Origin: Xylanibacter ruminicola
Lineage (GTDB): Bacteria > Bacteroidota > Bacteroidia > Bacteroidales > Bacteroidaceae
Direction: 5' to 3'
NCBI RefSeq assembly: GCF_900107775.1
Contig: NZ_FNRF01000003.1
Location: 372,001 to 436,000, forward strand
DNA: 64,000 nt
The notes beneath the pieces were generated by a model that worked only from the letters and a program-made list of their open reading frames with translations, did not search any database and was not told where the DNA came from. The position numbers were made by a program, and so were the translations under genes. The stretch's first letter is position 1; every line of letters begins with the position of its first letter. Below, one piece after another: positions 26,082-34,951 of this stretch.

Positions 26082-27104
26082 ATGATGGATTTTAAAGAGT
26101 TTGCCAATAAGTTTCTGAAAGGGTGTGGCTGCGTGAGCATCATCTGCTTCGTTCTGGTAGCCCTCATCTGCATTTTCGTGCCCGATGAGGAAGAGGAGAA
26201 CAAGGATGAGAACCAGACGGCCCAGACGGAACAGGTAGAGAAACGTGACAGCGTGATTGTGAACGAGCCCCTGGAGGGCGACCCCTACCAGGAGCTCGAC
26301 GAGCTGATAGGCTTGGGCAGCGTGAAGGACGAGGTGCGATCGCTGGCCAACTTTGTAAAGCTGCAGAAGCAGCGCGAGGCCAAGGGACTGAAAACGGCTA
26401 AGGTAAGCTACCACCTGGTGTTCTACGGATCGCCAGGTACGGGTAAAACCACCGTGGCTCGTATCGTGGGTCGTATTTATAAGGACCTTGGCGTGCTGAA
26501 GCGTGGACATACCGTGGAGACCGACCGTGCAGGCCTGTGCGCCCAGTACGTGGGACAGACAGGCCCAAAGACCGACAGCGTGATTATGAAGGCGCTGGAT
26601 GGTGTGCTGTTTATCGACGAGGCCTACTCGCTGGTGCCTGAACAGGGCAATGGCAACGACTACGGACAGGAGGCCATATCTACCATCCTGAAGCGTATGG
26701 AGGACTATCGCGACCGCCTGGTGGTGATCGTGGCTGGTTACAAGAACGAGATGCAGCGCTTTATCGACTCGAACCCCGGCTTGCAGTCGCGCTTTAATCG
26801 CTATATCGATTTCCCCGATTACACAGGTGGCGAGCTGGCTCAGATATTCAAGATGTACATGAAGAAGAACCAGTACACCCTCTCGGCCGATGCTGAGCAG
26901 TATCTGAAGGAGCGTTTTGAATATGCCGTGGCGCACAAGGACCGCAACTTTGGTAATGCCCGTTATGCGCGTAATGTGTTTGAGAAGAGCATACAGGCCC
27001 AGGCCAATCGTTTGGGTGGTATGAGCAATCTGAGCAAGGACCAGCTCACGGAGTTGACGGCTGATGACCTGAAGGCCGGCTTCGCATCTAAATCGAATAT
27101 ATAA
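26082..27104 (+). CDS. membrane-anchored AAA+ ATPase (CbbX/SpoVK-like)
   Basis: A 340-residue AAA+ protein of the CbbX/SpoVK group. One N-terminal transmembrane helix (about 17-33, CVSIICFVLVALICIFV) and an acidic linker precede the ATPase. Walker A is GSPGTGKTT (about 116-124) and Walker B VLFIDEAYSL (about 176-185). The sensor region VVIVAGYKNEM, the arginine-finger segment NPGLQSRFNRYIDF and a helical lid follow. CbbX-type proteins remodel protein complexes; the membrane anchor and the tight link to the TMEM43-like gene suggest action on a membrane substrate. Two start ATGs are adjacent; I use the first. Confidence 0.9.
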   Translation: MMDFKEFANKFLKGCGCVSIICFVLVALICIFVPDEEEENKDENQTAQTEQVEKRDSVIVNEPLEGDPYQELDELIGLGSVKDEVRSLANFVKLQKQREAKGLKTAKVSYHLVFYGSPGTGKTTVARIVGRIYKDLGVLKRGHTVETDRAGLCAQYVGQTGPKTDSVIMKALDGVLFIDEAYSLVPEQGNGNDYGQEAISTILKRMEDYRDRLVVIVAGYKNEMQRFIDSNPGLQSRFNRYIDFPDYTGGELAQIFKMYMKKNQYTLSADAEQYLKERFEYAVAHKDRNFGNARYARNVFEKSIQAQANRLGGMSNLSKDQLTELTADDLKAGFASKSNI

Positions 27105-27114
27105 CAATGTGCTA

Positions 27115-28056
27115 ATGAATAGAATGATAACGATATTGGGACCAACAGCCTCGGGTAAAACACCCGTGGCGGCCCACCTGGCAGCCAAGATCGGGGGCGA
27201 GATTATCTCGGCCGACTCGCGTCAGGTTTATCGTCGCATGGATATCGGAACGGGTAAGGACCTGGCCGACTACGGCGAGGTGCCTTATCACCTGATAGAT
27301 ATCTGCGAACCAGGTACCAAATACAATTTGTTTCAATACCAACAGGATTTTTACGATGTCTACCAGGATATACAGGGTAGGGGCAAAACACCCGTGCTGT
27401 GTGGTGGTACGGGCCTTTATATCGAGGCTGTGCTGAAGGGCTACAAACTATCGCCTGTGCCTCAGAACCAGGCGCTGCGCGACAGTCTGGAGGGTAAGAC
27501 ACTACCAGAGCTTACCAAGATGCTGCAGGAGCTGAAGGCCAGAACGGGCTCGAACATGCATAACAAAACAGATGTGGATTCGTGCCAGCGTGCCATCCGT
27601 GCCATCGAGATTGAGACGTATAATCTCGAGAACCCAGTGCCCCGCCGCGAGCTGCCACCTGTGGATTCGCTCATCATCGGTATCGACATCGACAGAGAGC
27701 TGCGACGTGAGAAGATTACCCGCAGATTGAAAGCTAGACTTGAGGAAAGGCAACGGGTAGGCGCGTCAGCGGGAATGGGAATGGTCGACGAAGTGCGCCG
27801 TTTGCTCGACGAAGGCATTGCACCCGAGGATTTGATTTACTACGGGTTGGAGTATAAATTCTTGACAGAATATATTACAGGACAGCTCACATACGATGAG
27901 ATGTTCAGCAAGCTCGAGATAGCCATTCATCAGTTTGCCAAGCGACAGATGACGTGGTTCCGCGGCATGGAGCGTCGTGGCTTTACCATCCACTGGATTG
28001 ATGCCACCCTCCCAATGGACGAAAAAGTGAATAAAATATTAGAACTATGGCAGTAG
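27115..28056 (+). CDS. miaA: tRNA dimethylallyltransferase
   Basis: A 313-residue enzyme that adds a dimethylallyl group to A37 of tRNAs reading UNN codons. It has the P-loop GPTASGKT, then the catalytic Asp in ISADSRQVYRRMDIGTGK, PYHLIDICEP and GGTGLYIEAVLKG. The helical tRNA-binding region includes TDVDSCQRAIRAIE, and the C-terminus has KRQMTWFRGM. I choose ATG 27115; a GTG at 27109 would add two residues. The residue after GKT is Pro where Ser or Leu is usual. It overlaps the next gene by 10 bases. Confidence 0.94.
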   Translation: MNRMITILGPTASGKTPVAAHLAAKIGGEIISADSRQVYRRMDIGTGKDLADYGEVPYHLIDICEPGTKYNLFQYQQDFYDVYQDIQGRGKTPVLCGGTGLYIEAVLKGYKLSPVPQNQALRDSLEGKTLPELTKMLQELKARTGSNMHNKTDVDSCQRAIRAIEIETYNLENPVPRRELPPVDSLIIGIDIDRELRREKITRRLKARLEERQRVGASAGMGMVDEVRRLLDEGIAPEDLIYYGLEYKFLTEYITGQLTYDEMFSKLEIAIHQFAKRQMTWFRGMERRGFTIHWIDATLPMDEKVNKILELWQ

Positions 28057-28982
28057 AAAGTACAAGATGGGGCATTCTGTATTGCCCTAAAACAGGTATC
28101 TTTAACTCGAACAAACGTTGGGAAAGAATACAGAAGGCGCTGGACGAGCGCCACGTGCTGTACGACTTTGTACAGAGTGAGACAGCCGACAGTGTGGAAC
28201 GACTGGTGAAAATGCTGATACAGAACGGCTACAAAACCATTGTGATTGTGGGTGGCGACTCGGCCCTGAACGATGCCGTGAACTGCCTGATGATGGAAGA
28301 GAAAGCCGTACGCGACGAGATTGTCTTGGGCGTGATACCCAATGGCGTGCTGAACGACTTTGCCAAGTTCTGGGATTTCGATGATGATAAGATAGAGCAA
28401 ACCATCGATTGGCTCATCAAGCGCCGTGTGCGCAAGATCGACCTGGGATGCATTCGCTATACCAACAAGAATGGCGACAAATGTCACCGCTATTTCTTGA
28501 ATTGTATTAACATCGGATTGACTGCCGACATCATGAATCTGCGTCGCCAGACGCGTCGTTTGTTCGGATCGCAAACCTTATCGTTCTTGGTAAGTTTGTT
28601 TGTGATGCTGTTCCACCGCATGGAGTACAAAATGAAGCTGAAGATTAACAGCGAGGTGATAGAGCGCAAGGTGATGACGGTGTGCATAGGTTCGGGCCCC
28701 GGCTACGGGCAGACACCTAATGCAGTGCCCTATAACGGCATGCTGGATGTGAGCGTGGTTTACCACCCCGAGGTGGTGCAGTTGATCGAGGGTTTGTGGC
28801 TGTTGGTGGCAGGCCGATTCCTGAACCATCGCAGCGTGCATCCTTACCGCACCAAGGAGATTGAGGTGGAGTATGCCAAGAAAGCCATCGTGGGCATTGA
28901 TGGGCGCATGATGAAAACGCCTGTGGGCTCGTACAGAATTACGGTTGAACAAGAAGTTGTAAATTTCTTGATACCTGAATAA
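28047..28982 (+). CDS. diacylglycerol-kinase-family protein with altered motifs
   Basis: A 311-residue protein of the DAGK_cat/NAD-kinase fold, a family that phosphorylates lipids or sphingoid bases with ATP. The fold is recognisable (IVIVGGDSALNDAVN at about 69-83, GVIPNGVLNDFAKFW at about 104-118, a late GPGYGQTPNAVP and DGRMMKTPVGSYRI). Two motifs depart from the usual GGDGT and GT-NDFAR: here they read GGDSA and GVLNDFAK. Activity may be reduced or substrate choice altered. It overlaps miaA and ends at a strong terminator. Confidence 0.8.
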   Translation: MAVESTRWGILYCPKTGIFNSNKRWERIQKALDERHVLYDFVQSETADSVERLVKMLIQNGYKTIVIVGGDSALNDAVNCLMMEEKAVRDEIVLGVIPNGVLNDFAKFWDFDDDKIEQTIDWLIKRRVRKIDLGCIRYTNKNGDKCHRYFLNCINIGLTADIMNLRRQTRRLFGSQTLSFLVSLFVMLFHRMEYKMKLKINSEVIERKVMTVCIGSGPGYGQTPNAVPYNGMLDVSVVYHPEVVQLIEGLWLLVAGRFLNHRSVHPYRTKEIEVEYAKKAIVGIDGRMMKTPVGSYRITVEQEVVNFLIPE

Positions 28983-28989
28983 GAATAAG

Positions 28990-29015
28990 GGTGCGCAACG
29001 ATTGCGCACCTTTTT
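28990..29015 (+). terminator. terminator after the DAGK-like gene
   Basis: Perfect 9-bp stem GGTGCGCAA / TTGCGCACC with a 3-nt loop followed by five T. Confidence 0.92.
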
Positions 29016-29054
29016 CATTAATTATAAATAAATGTTAAATATCGTTTTGGTTTC

Positions 29055-29085
29055 TTTGAGTTATGCATAAAAATGCCTACCTTTG
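29055..29085 (+). promoter_or_regulatory. glycogen operon promoter
   Basis: TTTG (29055-29058), 19 nt, then TACCTTTG (29078-29085): a consensus Bacteroidetes promoter, about 48 nt before the debranching enzyme start. Confidence 0.8.
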
Positions 29086-29133
29086 GAAAATCAAACTTGA
29101 ATATTCACTAATAAATACCTTTAGACAGGAACT

Positions 29134-31083
29134 ATGAGCTACCTACGTTTAGAAAAGGCCGTGATGACTAACCTGCAGGAAAGTCTGGTCCGTGAGTTCC
29201 TCCGAACCAATCGTTCGGGCGCCTATAGCAGCTCTACACTGGTGGACTGTAATACGCGAAAGTACCACGGATTGCTGGTAGTGCCCGTGCCTGAGTTGGA
29301 TGACGAAAACCACGTGTTGCTTTCGTCGCTCGACTGCACGGTTATCCAGCATGGCGCCGAGTTTAACCTCGGCCTGCACAAGTATCAGGGCAACAATTTT
29401 AGTCCTAATGGACACAAATACATCCGCGAGTTCGATGCTACAAAGGTACCTACTACTACCTATCGCGTTGGCGGAGTGATTTTGCAAAAGGAGGTTATCT
29501 TCCAACACTATGAGGATCGCATCTTAATTCGTTACACTTTGGTGGATGCACACTCAGCTACTACACTACGTTTCCGTCCATTCCTTGCTTTCCGCAGCGT
29601 GCGCCAGTTTACACACGAGAACGCTACTGCCAGCAGAGAGTACAGCGAAGTTGAAAATGGAATCAAGACCTGTATGTATGCCGGCTATCCCGACCTGTAC
29701 ATGCAGTTCTCGAAGAAAAACGAGTTTATCTTCCAGCCCGACTGGTATCGTGGCATAGAGTATCCGAAGGAGCAGGAGCGTGGCTACGCTTCGAACGAGG
29801 ACCTTTACGTGCCTGGTTATTTCGAGTTGCCTATCAAGAAGGGTGAGAGCATTATCTTTGCTGCCTCTACCTCGGCCATCAAGCCAACGGCTATGAAGAA
29901 GCTGTTCGACGACGAGGTGGCCGATCGCGTGCCTCGCGACAACTTCTACCACTGCTTGGTAACAGCTGCACACCAGTTCCACCGCAAGGAGAAGAACCAC
30001 GACCGCTATCTGCTGGCTGGTTATCCCTGGTTCAAGTGTCGTGCCCGCGATACGTTTATCGCCCTGCCAGGACTCACACTCGCTATCGGCGAGATCGACT
30101 ACTTTGAGAAGGTGATGATGACAGCCGAGCGCGACCTGCGTGCCTTTATGGACGAGCAGCCACTGAGTGGAAAGATATACGAGATGGAGCAGCCCGATGT
30201 GCCCCTGTGGGCCGTATGGGCCATGCAGCAGTACGCCAAGGAGGTGGGTCGCGACAAGTGCTTCGAGATGTATGGCAAACTGTTACACAAGATTGTGAAG
30301 TATATACTGGACGGTAAGCACCCCAACCTGCGACTGGATGATAACGGCTTGCTCTACTCGAACGGAAAGGATAAGGCTGTAACGTGGATGAACTCTACAG
30401 CCAACGGTAAGCCCGTGGTGCCACGCTCGGGCTATATCGTAGAGTTTAACGCCCTGTGGTATAACGCTCTGAAATTCTGTGCCTCGATGGCTAGCGAGAA
30501 GGGCGATGTGAAGGGCGCTGAAATGATTGAAAAACTGGCTGCCAAGGTGAAGGATTCGTTCGTAGAAACCTTTGTAAACGAGTACGGCTATCTGCTGGAC
30601 TATGTGGATGGCACGATGATGGACTGGAGCGTACGTCCGAATATGATTTTCGCTGTAGCCCTCGACTACTCGCCACTGAACCAGCAGCAGATGAAGAGCG
30701 TGGTGGATATCTGTACCCGCGAGCTGCTGACGCCGAAGGGATTGCGTTCGCTCTCGCCAAAGAGTGGTGGTTATAATCCTATCTATGTGGGTCCGCAGAC
30801 CCAGCGCGACTATGCTTACCATCAGGGTACCGCATGGCCTTGGCTGGGTGGTTTCTATATGGAGGCCTGTCTGAAGCTGTACAAGCGCTCACGCCTGAGC
30901 TTTGTGGAGCGGCAGATGGTGGGCTATGAAGACGAAATGGACTATCATGCCATTGGTACCATCTCTGAACTTTTCGACGGTAACCCGCCATTCCATGGTC
31001 GTGGTGCCATGTCGTTTGCTATGAACGTGGCCGAGATTCTGCGCACGCTCAAGTTGATGGAAAAGTATTCATATCAAAAGTAA
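29134..31083 (+). CDS. glycogen debranching enzyme (GH133-type amylo-1,6-glucosidase)
   Basis: A 649-residue cytoplasmic enzyme that removes alpha-1,6 branches from glycogen. The N-terminal domain (about 10-260; REFLRTNRSGAYSSSTLVDC, TRKYHGLLV) is followed by the (alpha/alpha)6-barrel. Key stretches are YPWFKCRARDTFIALPGLTL, WMNSTANGKPVVPRSGYIVE and YHQGTAWPWLGGFY, the last probably holding catalytic acidic and binding residues, with a C-terminal ELFDGNPPFHGRGAMSFAMN. Length and motifs match bacterial GDE. It is first in an operon with a GT4 glycosyltransferase and a GH57-like gene, a common Bacteroidetes glycogen set. Confidence 0.93.
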   Translation: MSYLRLEKAVMTNLQESLVREFLRTNRSGAYSSSTLVDCNTRKYHGLLVVPVPELDDENHVLLSSLDCTVIQHGAEFNLGLHKYQGNNFSPNGHKYIREFDATKVPTTTYRVGGVILQKEVIFQHYEDRILIRYTLVDAHSATTLRFRPFLAFRSVRQFTHENATASREYSEVENGIKTCMYAGYPDLYMQFSKKNEFIFQPDWYRGIEYPKEQERGYASNEDLYVPGYFELPIKKGESIIFAASTSAIKPTAMKKLFDDEVADRVPRDNFYHCLVTAAHQFHRKEKNHDRYLLAGYPWFKCRARDTFIALPGLTLAIGEIDYFEKVMMTAERDLRAFMDEQPLSGKIYEMEQPDVPLWAVWAMQQYAKEVGRDKCFEMYGKLLHKIVKYILDGKHPNLRLDDNGLLYSNGKDKAVTWMNSTANGKPVVPRSGYIVEFNALWYNALKFCASMASEKGDVKGAEMIEKLAAKVKDSFVETFVNEYGYLLDYVDGTMMDWSVRPNMIFAVALDYSPLNQQQMKSVVDICTRELLTPKGLRSLSPKSGGYNPIYVGPQTQRDYAYHQGTAWPWLGGFYMEACLKLYKRSRLSFVERQMVGYEDEMDYHAIGTISELFDGNPPFHGRGAMSFAMNVAEILRTLKLMEKYSYQK

Positions 31084-31095
31084 GGAGGAACTGCT

Positions 31096-32364
31096 ATGAA
31101 GGTATTAATGTTTGGATGGGAGTATCCTCCTCACGTATTCGGTGGATTGGCCACCGCTAACTATGGTATCTCTGAGGGCCTGAAGGCTCAGGGCGATATC
31201 GAGACGGTTCTGTGCTTGCCTCACCCCTTTGGCGATGAGAGTCAGCATGCCTGCCGTATCGTTGCCATGAACGCTGTGCCCATTGTGTGGCGCGATGTAG
31301 ATTACGACTACGTAAAGCAGCGCGTGGGCAATATCATGGATCCCGATTACTATTTTAAGTTGCGCGAGCATATCTACGCCGACTTTAACTATATGAACGT
31401 GAACGACCTTGGTGCCATGGAGTTTGCCGGTGGTTATCCTGGCAACCTGCACGAGGAGATTAATAACTACTCGATCATTGCCGGACAGGTTGCCCGCACT
31501 GAGGAGTTTGATATTATCCACGCTCACGACTGGCTCACCTTCCCCGCTGGTATCCATGCCAAGCAGGTAAGTGGCAAACCTCTGTGTATCCATGTTCATG
31601 CTACCGACTTCGATCGCTCGCGTGGTAAGGTTAATCCTACCGTTTACAGCATCGAGAAGAATGGTATGGACTGGGCCGATTGTATCATGTGTGTATCCGA
31701 ATTAACCCGTCAGACGGTTATCAACCAGTATCATCAGGACCCACGCAAGTGCTTTACCGTTCATAATGCTGTGTACCCATTGCCACAGGAGTATCAGGAT
31801 ATTCCACGTCCCGACCATACTGGCAAGGAAAAGGTGGTTACCTTCTTAGGTCGTATCACCATGCAGAAAGGACCTGAGTACTTTGTAGAGGCCGCTACCA
31901 TGGTGCTGCATCGTACCCGCAACGTGCGTTTCTGTATGGCAGGCTCAGGCGATATGATGGACGCTATGATCCATCTGGCTGCCGAACGTGGCATTGCCGA
32001 CAGATTCCACTTCCCTGGCTTTATGCGTGGCAAGCAGGTGTACGAGTGCCTGAAGAACTCTGATGTGTACGTCATGCCTTCGGTGAGCGAACCATTCGGT
32101 ATCTCGCCCTTGGAGGCCATGCAGTGCGGAACCCCAAGCATCATCTCAAAGCAGAGTGGCTGTGCCGAGATTCTTGATAACTGTATCAAGGTCGACTACT
32201 GGGACATCCACGCGCTGGCCGATGCCATCTACTCCATCTGTCATAACGAGTCGCTCTTTAACTACCTGAAGGATGAGGGTAAGAAGGAAGTAGACCAGAT
32301 TACATGGGAGAAGGTGGGCAAATGGATCCGTACCCTCTACCTCCGCACCTTAGGCTGGGAATAA
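31096..32364 (+). CDS. GT4 glycosyltransferase, probable glycogen synthase
   Basis: A 422-residue GT-B fold glycosyltransferase of family 4. The N-terminal nucleotide-sugar site FGWEYPPHVFGGLATANYGI resembles the KxGGL region of starch synthases. HAHDWLTFPAGI, FLGRITMQKGPEYFVEA and the retaining-GT4 motif VMPSVSEPFGISPLEAMQ are also present. Context between a glycogen debranching enzyme and a GH57-like gene points to alpha-1,4-glucan chain elongation from UDP- or ADP-glucose. A plain Shine-Dalgarno (AAGGAGG) lies before the start, stronger than for most genes here. Confidence 0.9.
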   Translation: MKVLMFGWEYPPHVFGGLATANYGISEGLKAQGDIETVLCLPHPFGDESQHACRIVAMNAVPIVWRDVDYDYVKQRVGNIMDPDYYFKLREHIYADFNYMNVNDLGAMEFAGGYPGNLHEEINNYSIIAGQVARTEEFDIIHAHDWLTFPAGIHAKQVSGKPLCIHVHATDFDRSRGKVNPTVYSIEKNGMDWADCIMCVSELTRQTVINQYHQDPRKCFTVHNAVYPLPQEYQDIPRPDHTGKEKVVTFLGRITMQKGPEYFVEAATMVLHRTRNVRFCMAGSGDMMDAMIHLAAERGIADRFHFPGFMRGKQVYECLKNSDVYVMPSVSEPFGISPLEAMQCGTPSIISKQSGCAEILDNCIKVDYWDIHALADAIYSICHNESLFNYLKDEGKKEVDQITWEKVGKWIRTLYLRTLGWE

Positions 32365-32375
32365 ATTTTAATTGT

Positions 32376-32415
32376 ACAATAAATGGTAAATAGTAAATTG
32401 TAAAATTGTAAATTA
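32376..32415. repeat. microrepeat spacer before the GH57-like gene
   Basis: Degenerate 7-8 bp units of the type TAAATTG fill the 50-bp spacer between the GT4 gene and the GH57-like start codon. Confidence 0.55.
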
Positions 32416-33827
32416 TGAAAACAATTTGTTTATATTTCGAGATACATCAGATTATTCATCTGAAGCGTTACCGTTTCTTTGATATCGGTACCGATCATTA
32501 TTACTATGATGACTACGAGAACGAGCGTAGCATCAGCGACATTGCCGAGCGCAGCTATATGCCCGCACTCAATGCCCTGCACGATATGATTAACGAGCAT
32601 GGCAAGTACTTTAAGGTGGCTTTCTCACTGAGCGGTACTGGTATCGAACAGTTGGAGATGCATGCGCCACAGGTGCTCGAAAAGCTGCAGGCTATGAACG
32701 AGACTGGCTGCGTGGAGTTTCTGGCCGAGCCTTACAGTCACGGACTGTCGTCGCTGGCTAACCCCGACAGCTTTGCTGCCGACGTGAAGAAGCAGGCTGC
32801 TAAAATCGAGGAGCTCTTTGGCAAGAAGCCTACCGTGCTGCGCAACTCGTCGCTCATCTATAGCGATGATATCGGCGCTCAGGTGGCATCGATGGGATTC
32901 AAGGGCATGCTCACCGAAGGTGCTAAGCACGTGCTGGGATGGAAGAGTCCACACTATGTGTACCACTGCAACCTGGCACCAAACCTGAAGCTGTTGCTGC
33001 GCGACATCGAGCTCTCTGACGATATCTCGCTGCGCTTCAACAACTCGGAGTGGGACGGCTATCCACTCTTTGCCGACGCCTATATCGATCGTATCGCCCG
33101 TCTGCCCGAAGAGGAGCAGATTGTGAATATCTTCATGGAGCTCTCGGCACTGGGTATCGCTCAGCCACTCAGCTCTAACATCCTCGACTTCCTGAAGGCT
33201 CTGCCTGCACAGGCCAAGGCCAAGGGCATCACCTTCTCTACACCTACAGAAATCTGTAAGGCTTGCAAGAGCGTGAGTCAGCTGGATGTGCCTGATACAC
33301 TCTCATGGGTCGACGAGGAGCGCGACGTGAGCTGCTGGTTGGGTAACGCCATGCAGCGCGAGGCTTTCACCAAGCTCTATAGCGTGGCCGACCGCCTGCG
33401 CATCGCCAACGATCCACGCATCAATCAGGACTGGGATTATCTGCAGGCTTCGAACAACTTCCGCTTCATGACCACCAAGCCTTCTAACGTAGGACTGGAT
33501 CGTGGTATCTACAGCGGACCGTTTGATGCCTTCACCAACTATATGAATATCCTAGGCGACTTTATCAATCGTGTGAACGCACTTTATCCACTGGATATCG
33601 ATAACGACGAACTGGAGGGCTTGCTGACTACCATCAAGAACCAGGGCGACGAGATTGAGATGAAGGATAAGGAGATTACCCGACTAAAAGCAAAGTTGGA
33701 GAAGCTGGAAGGCACTGAGAAGAAAAAGCCTGCTGCTAAGAAAGCTGCCGAAAAGAAACCGGCTGCCAAGAAGTCGGCGGCTAAGAAAGCGCCTGCCAAG
33801 ACAAAGGCTGAGAAGAAAGCAAATTAA
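32415..33827 (+). CDS. GH57-family protein, probably catalytically inactive, with H1-like tail
   Basis: A 470-residue protein with the whole GH57 alpha-amylase fold pattern of the Bacteroidetes group. Conserved parts include LKRYRFFDIGTDHYYYDD, CVEFLAEPYSHGL (99-111), MLTEGAKHVLGWKSPHYVY and the C-terminal helices. From the family pattern as I recall it, the nucleophile motif RNTELIY reads RNSSLIY here (Ser146 where Glu is expected) and the acid/base motif MDYETFGEHQ reads MELSALGIAQ (241-250). The HQP motif near the start is HQI. So both catalytic carboxylates seem changed with no frame damage. A coiled-coil-like helix (about 395-433) leads to a 37-residue Lys/Ala/Pro tail (434-470) like histone H1 tails. 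Perhaps a glucan-binding scaffold. Confidence 0.85.
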   Translation: MKTICLYFEIHQIIHLKRYRFFDIGTDHYYYDDYENERSISDIAERSYMPALNALHDMINEHGKYFKVAFSLSGTGIEQLEMHAPQVLEKLQAMNETGCVEFLAEPYSHGLSSLANPDSFAADVKKQAAKIEELFGKKPTVLRNSSLIYSDDIGAQVASMGFKGMLTEGAKHVLGWKSPHYVYHCNLAPNLKLLLRDIELSDDISLRFNNSEWDGYPLFADAYIDRIARLPEEEQIVNIFMELSALGIAQPLSSNILDFLKALPAQAKAKGITFSTPTEICKACKSVSQLDVPDTLSWVDEERDVSCWLGNAMQREAFTKLYSVADRLRIANDPRINQDWDYLQASNNFRFMTTKPSNVGLDRGIYSGPFDAFTNYMNILGDFINRVNALYPLDIDNDELEGLLTTIKNQGDEIEMKDKEITRLKAKLEKLEGTEKKKPAAKKAAEKKPAAKKSAAKKAPAKTKAEKKAN

Positions 33828-33837
33828 TAATCATGGG

Positions 33838-33862
33838 GGGGCAGCTGGAAAAAGGCTGCCCC
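33838..33862 (+). terminator. hairpin after the glycogen operon
   Basis: Stem GGGGCAGC / GCTGCCCC with a 9-nt A-rich loop, 11 nt after the stop. The T-tract is short, so it may act as a weak terminator or mRNA 3'-end stabiliser. Confidence 0.6.
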
Positions 33863-33885
33863 TATATTATCATAGTGTTTGATTG

Positions 33886-34944
33886 ATGATGAAAGAGAAA
33901 AAAGGATCTTTTGCTTATAGAGTAGCCCTCAAGCTCTTTTTATGGGGACTGCTGGTTACTGCTGGCGTGGGATGTTTTTTCTATCACTACACGCTGAGGG
34001 AAACAACTGCGTTGTATGCTGAGAACTTTCACATTAGAATGCTGATTAATTATGAATATACACGCCGTGTGCTGTCCGACGTGTATGTGCAGGTAACCAA
34101 CAATGTGGAATTTATCGAGAGCACACTTGATAAGCCCGAGTCCCACCTCAAGGTGATGGAGCGCATTGTGCGCAATGGCAATCGCGTGCACAGTTGTGGC
34201 ATGAACTTTATCAGAAACTACTATCCAGAGAAGGGTGAACGGCACTGTCCCTTTGCCTGGCGTAATCCAAAAAATCACAACGAGATACTGTTGGAGGAGA
34301 AGGGGGATAAAGACTTCGACTACCTGAACGATCGCTGGTTTAAGGCCGTGATTGAGGGCGACACCAGCATGTGGAGCAACCCCTTCTATGATGGCTACGA
34401 CAACCAGACGCAACTGGCTGCCTATATGGTGCCTATACACGATGCACAAGGCAATCCAGTGGCTGTGCTAGGAGCCGATGTGTCGCTCAACTGGTTGACA
34501 CAAAAACTGGAGGAAACGGATAGCACGTACAACGCCCACACACCATTAGCCATCAAGATGCTGGGGCTCAAATCGCAGAGTTTTATCGTCAACTACGATG
34601 GTAGGTTCATCACCCATCCCAAGGCCGACAAACGCCTGGAGGACAACTTCTTCGACCATGTGCGAGGGGGCATGATGGGCAGGAAAACGATGTTGGAAAG
34701 AAAAATGAAACAGGGTTTGGTGAGTGGTAAGGAAACACGCGAGCGTTACCTGTTTAATGGCGAGGAGTGCTACTTCTTCTACACGCCACTGAAATTTACC
34801 GATTGGATGATGGTTACGGTGGTGCCTTGCAAGCAGTTGGATGTGCTGGCTGGTACCTATATGCTGCGATTGGTTGCCATCTTCCTGTTGGGCATGCTAC
34901 TACTGGTGGTAGTAACATTTATGTATTTGCGATATGACAACTAA
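33886..34944 (+). CDS. orphan Cache-domain sensor without output domain
   Basis: A 352-residue inner-membrane protein: TM1 (about 15-37, [21 protein letters not shown]), a large periplasmic dCache/PDC-type region (about 40-320, with [20 protein letters not shown] and [21 protein letters not shown] typical of Cache ligand pockets), and TM2 (about 327-348). It stops five residues after TM2 (LRYDN). Proteins with this N-terminal part normally continue into HAMP, kinase, SpoIIE or guanylate-cyclase domains. Either the output domain was lost or the protein passes its signal to a separate partner. The following exonuclease III start is 7 bp after the stop. Confidence 0.82.
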   Translation: MMKEKKGSFAYRVALKLFLWGLLVTAGVGCFFYHYTLRETTALYAENFHIRMLINYEYTRRVLSDVYVQVTNNVEFIESTLDKPESHLKVMERIVRNGNRVHSCGMNFIRNYYPEKGERHCPFAWRNPKNHNEILLEEKGDKDFDYLNDRWFKAVIEGDTSMWSNPFYDGYDNQTQLAAYMVPIHDAQGNPVAVLGADVSLNWLTQKLEETDSTYNAHTPLAIKMLGLKSQSFIVNYDGRFITHPKADKRLEDNFFDHVRGGMMGRKTMLERKMKQGLVSGKETRERYLFNGEECYFFYTPLKFTDWMMVTVVPCKQLDVLAGTYMLRLVAIFLLGMLLLVVVTFMYLRYDN

Positions 34945-34951
34945 ACGAAAT

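Noticed and set aside
24803..26203. 466-codon open frame antisense to the TMEM43-like gene
   Set aside because: Its product is His/Leu/Gln-rich with no motif, and the plus-strand gene matches a known family over its whole length; long antisense frames are common here because of codon bias.
26061..27188. 375-codon antisense frame over the AAA ATPase gene
   Set aside because: No motif or promoter, and it overlaps a clear AAA+ gene; treated as a shadow.
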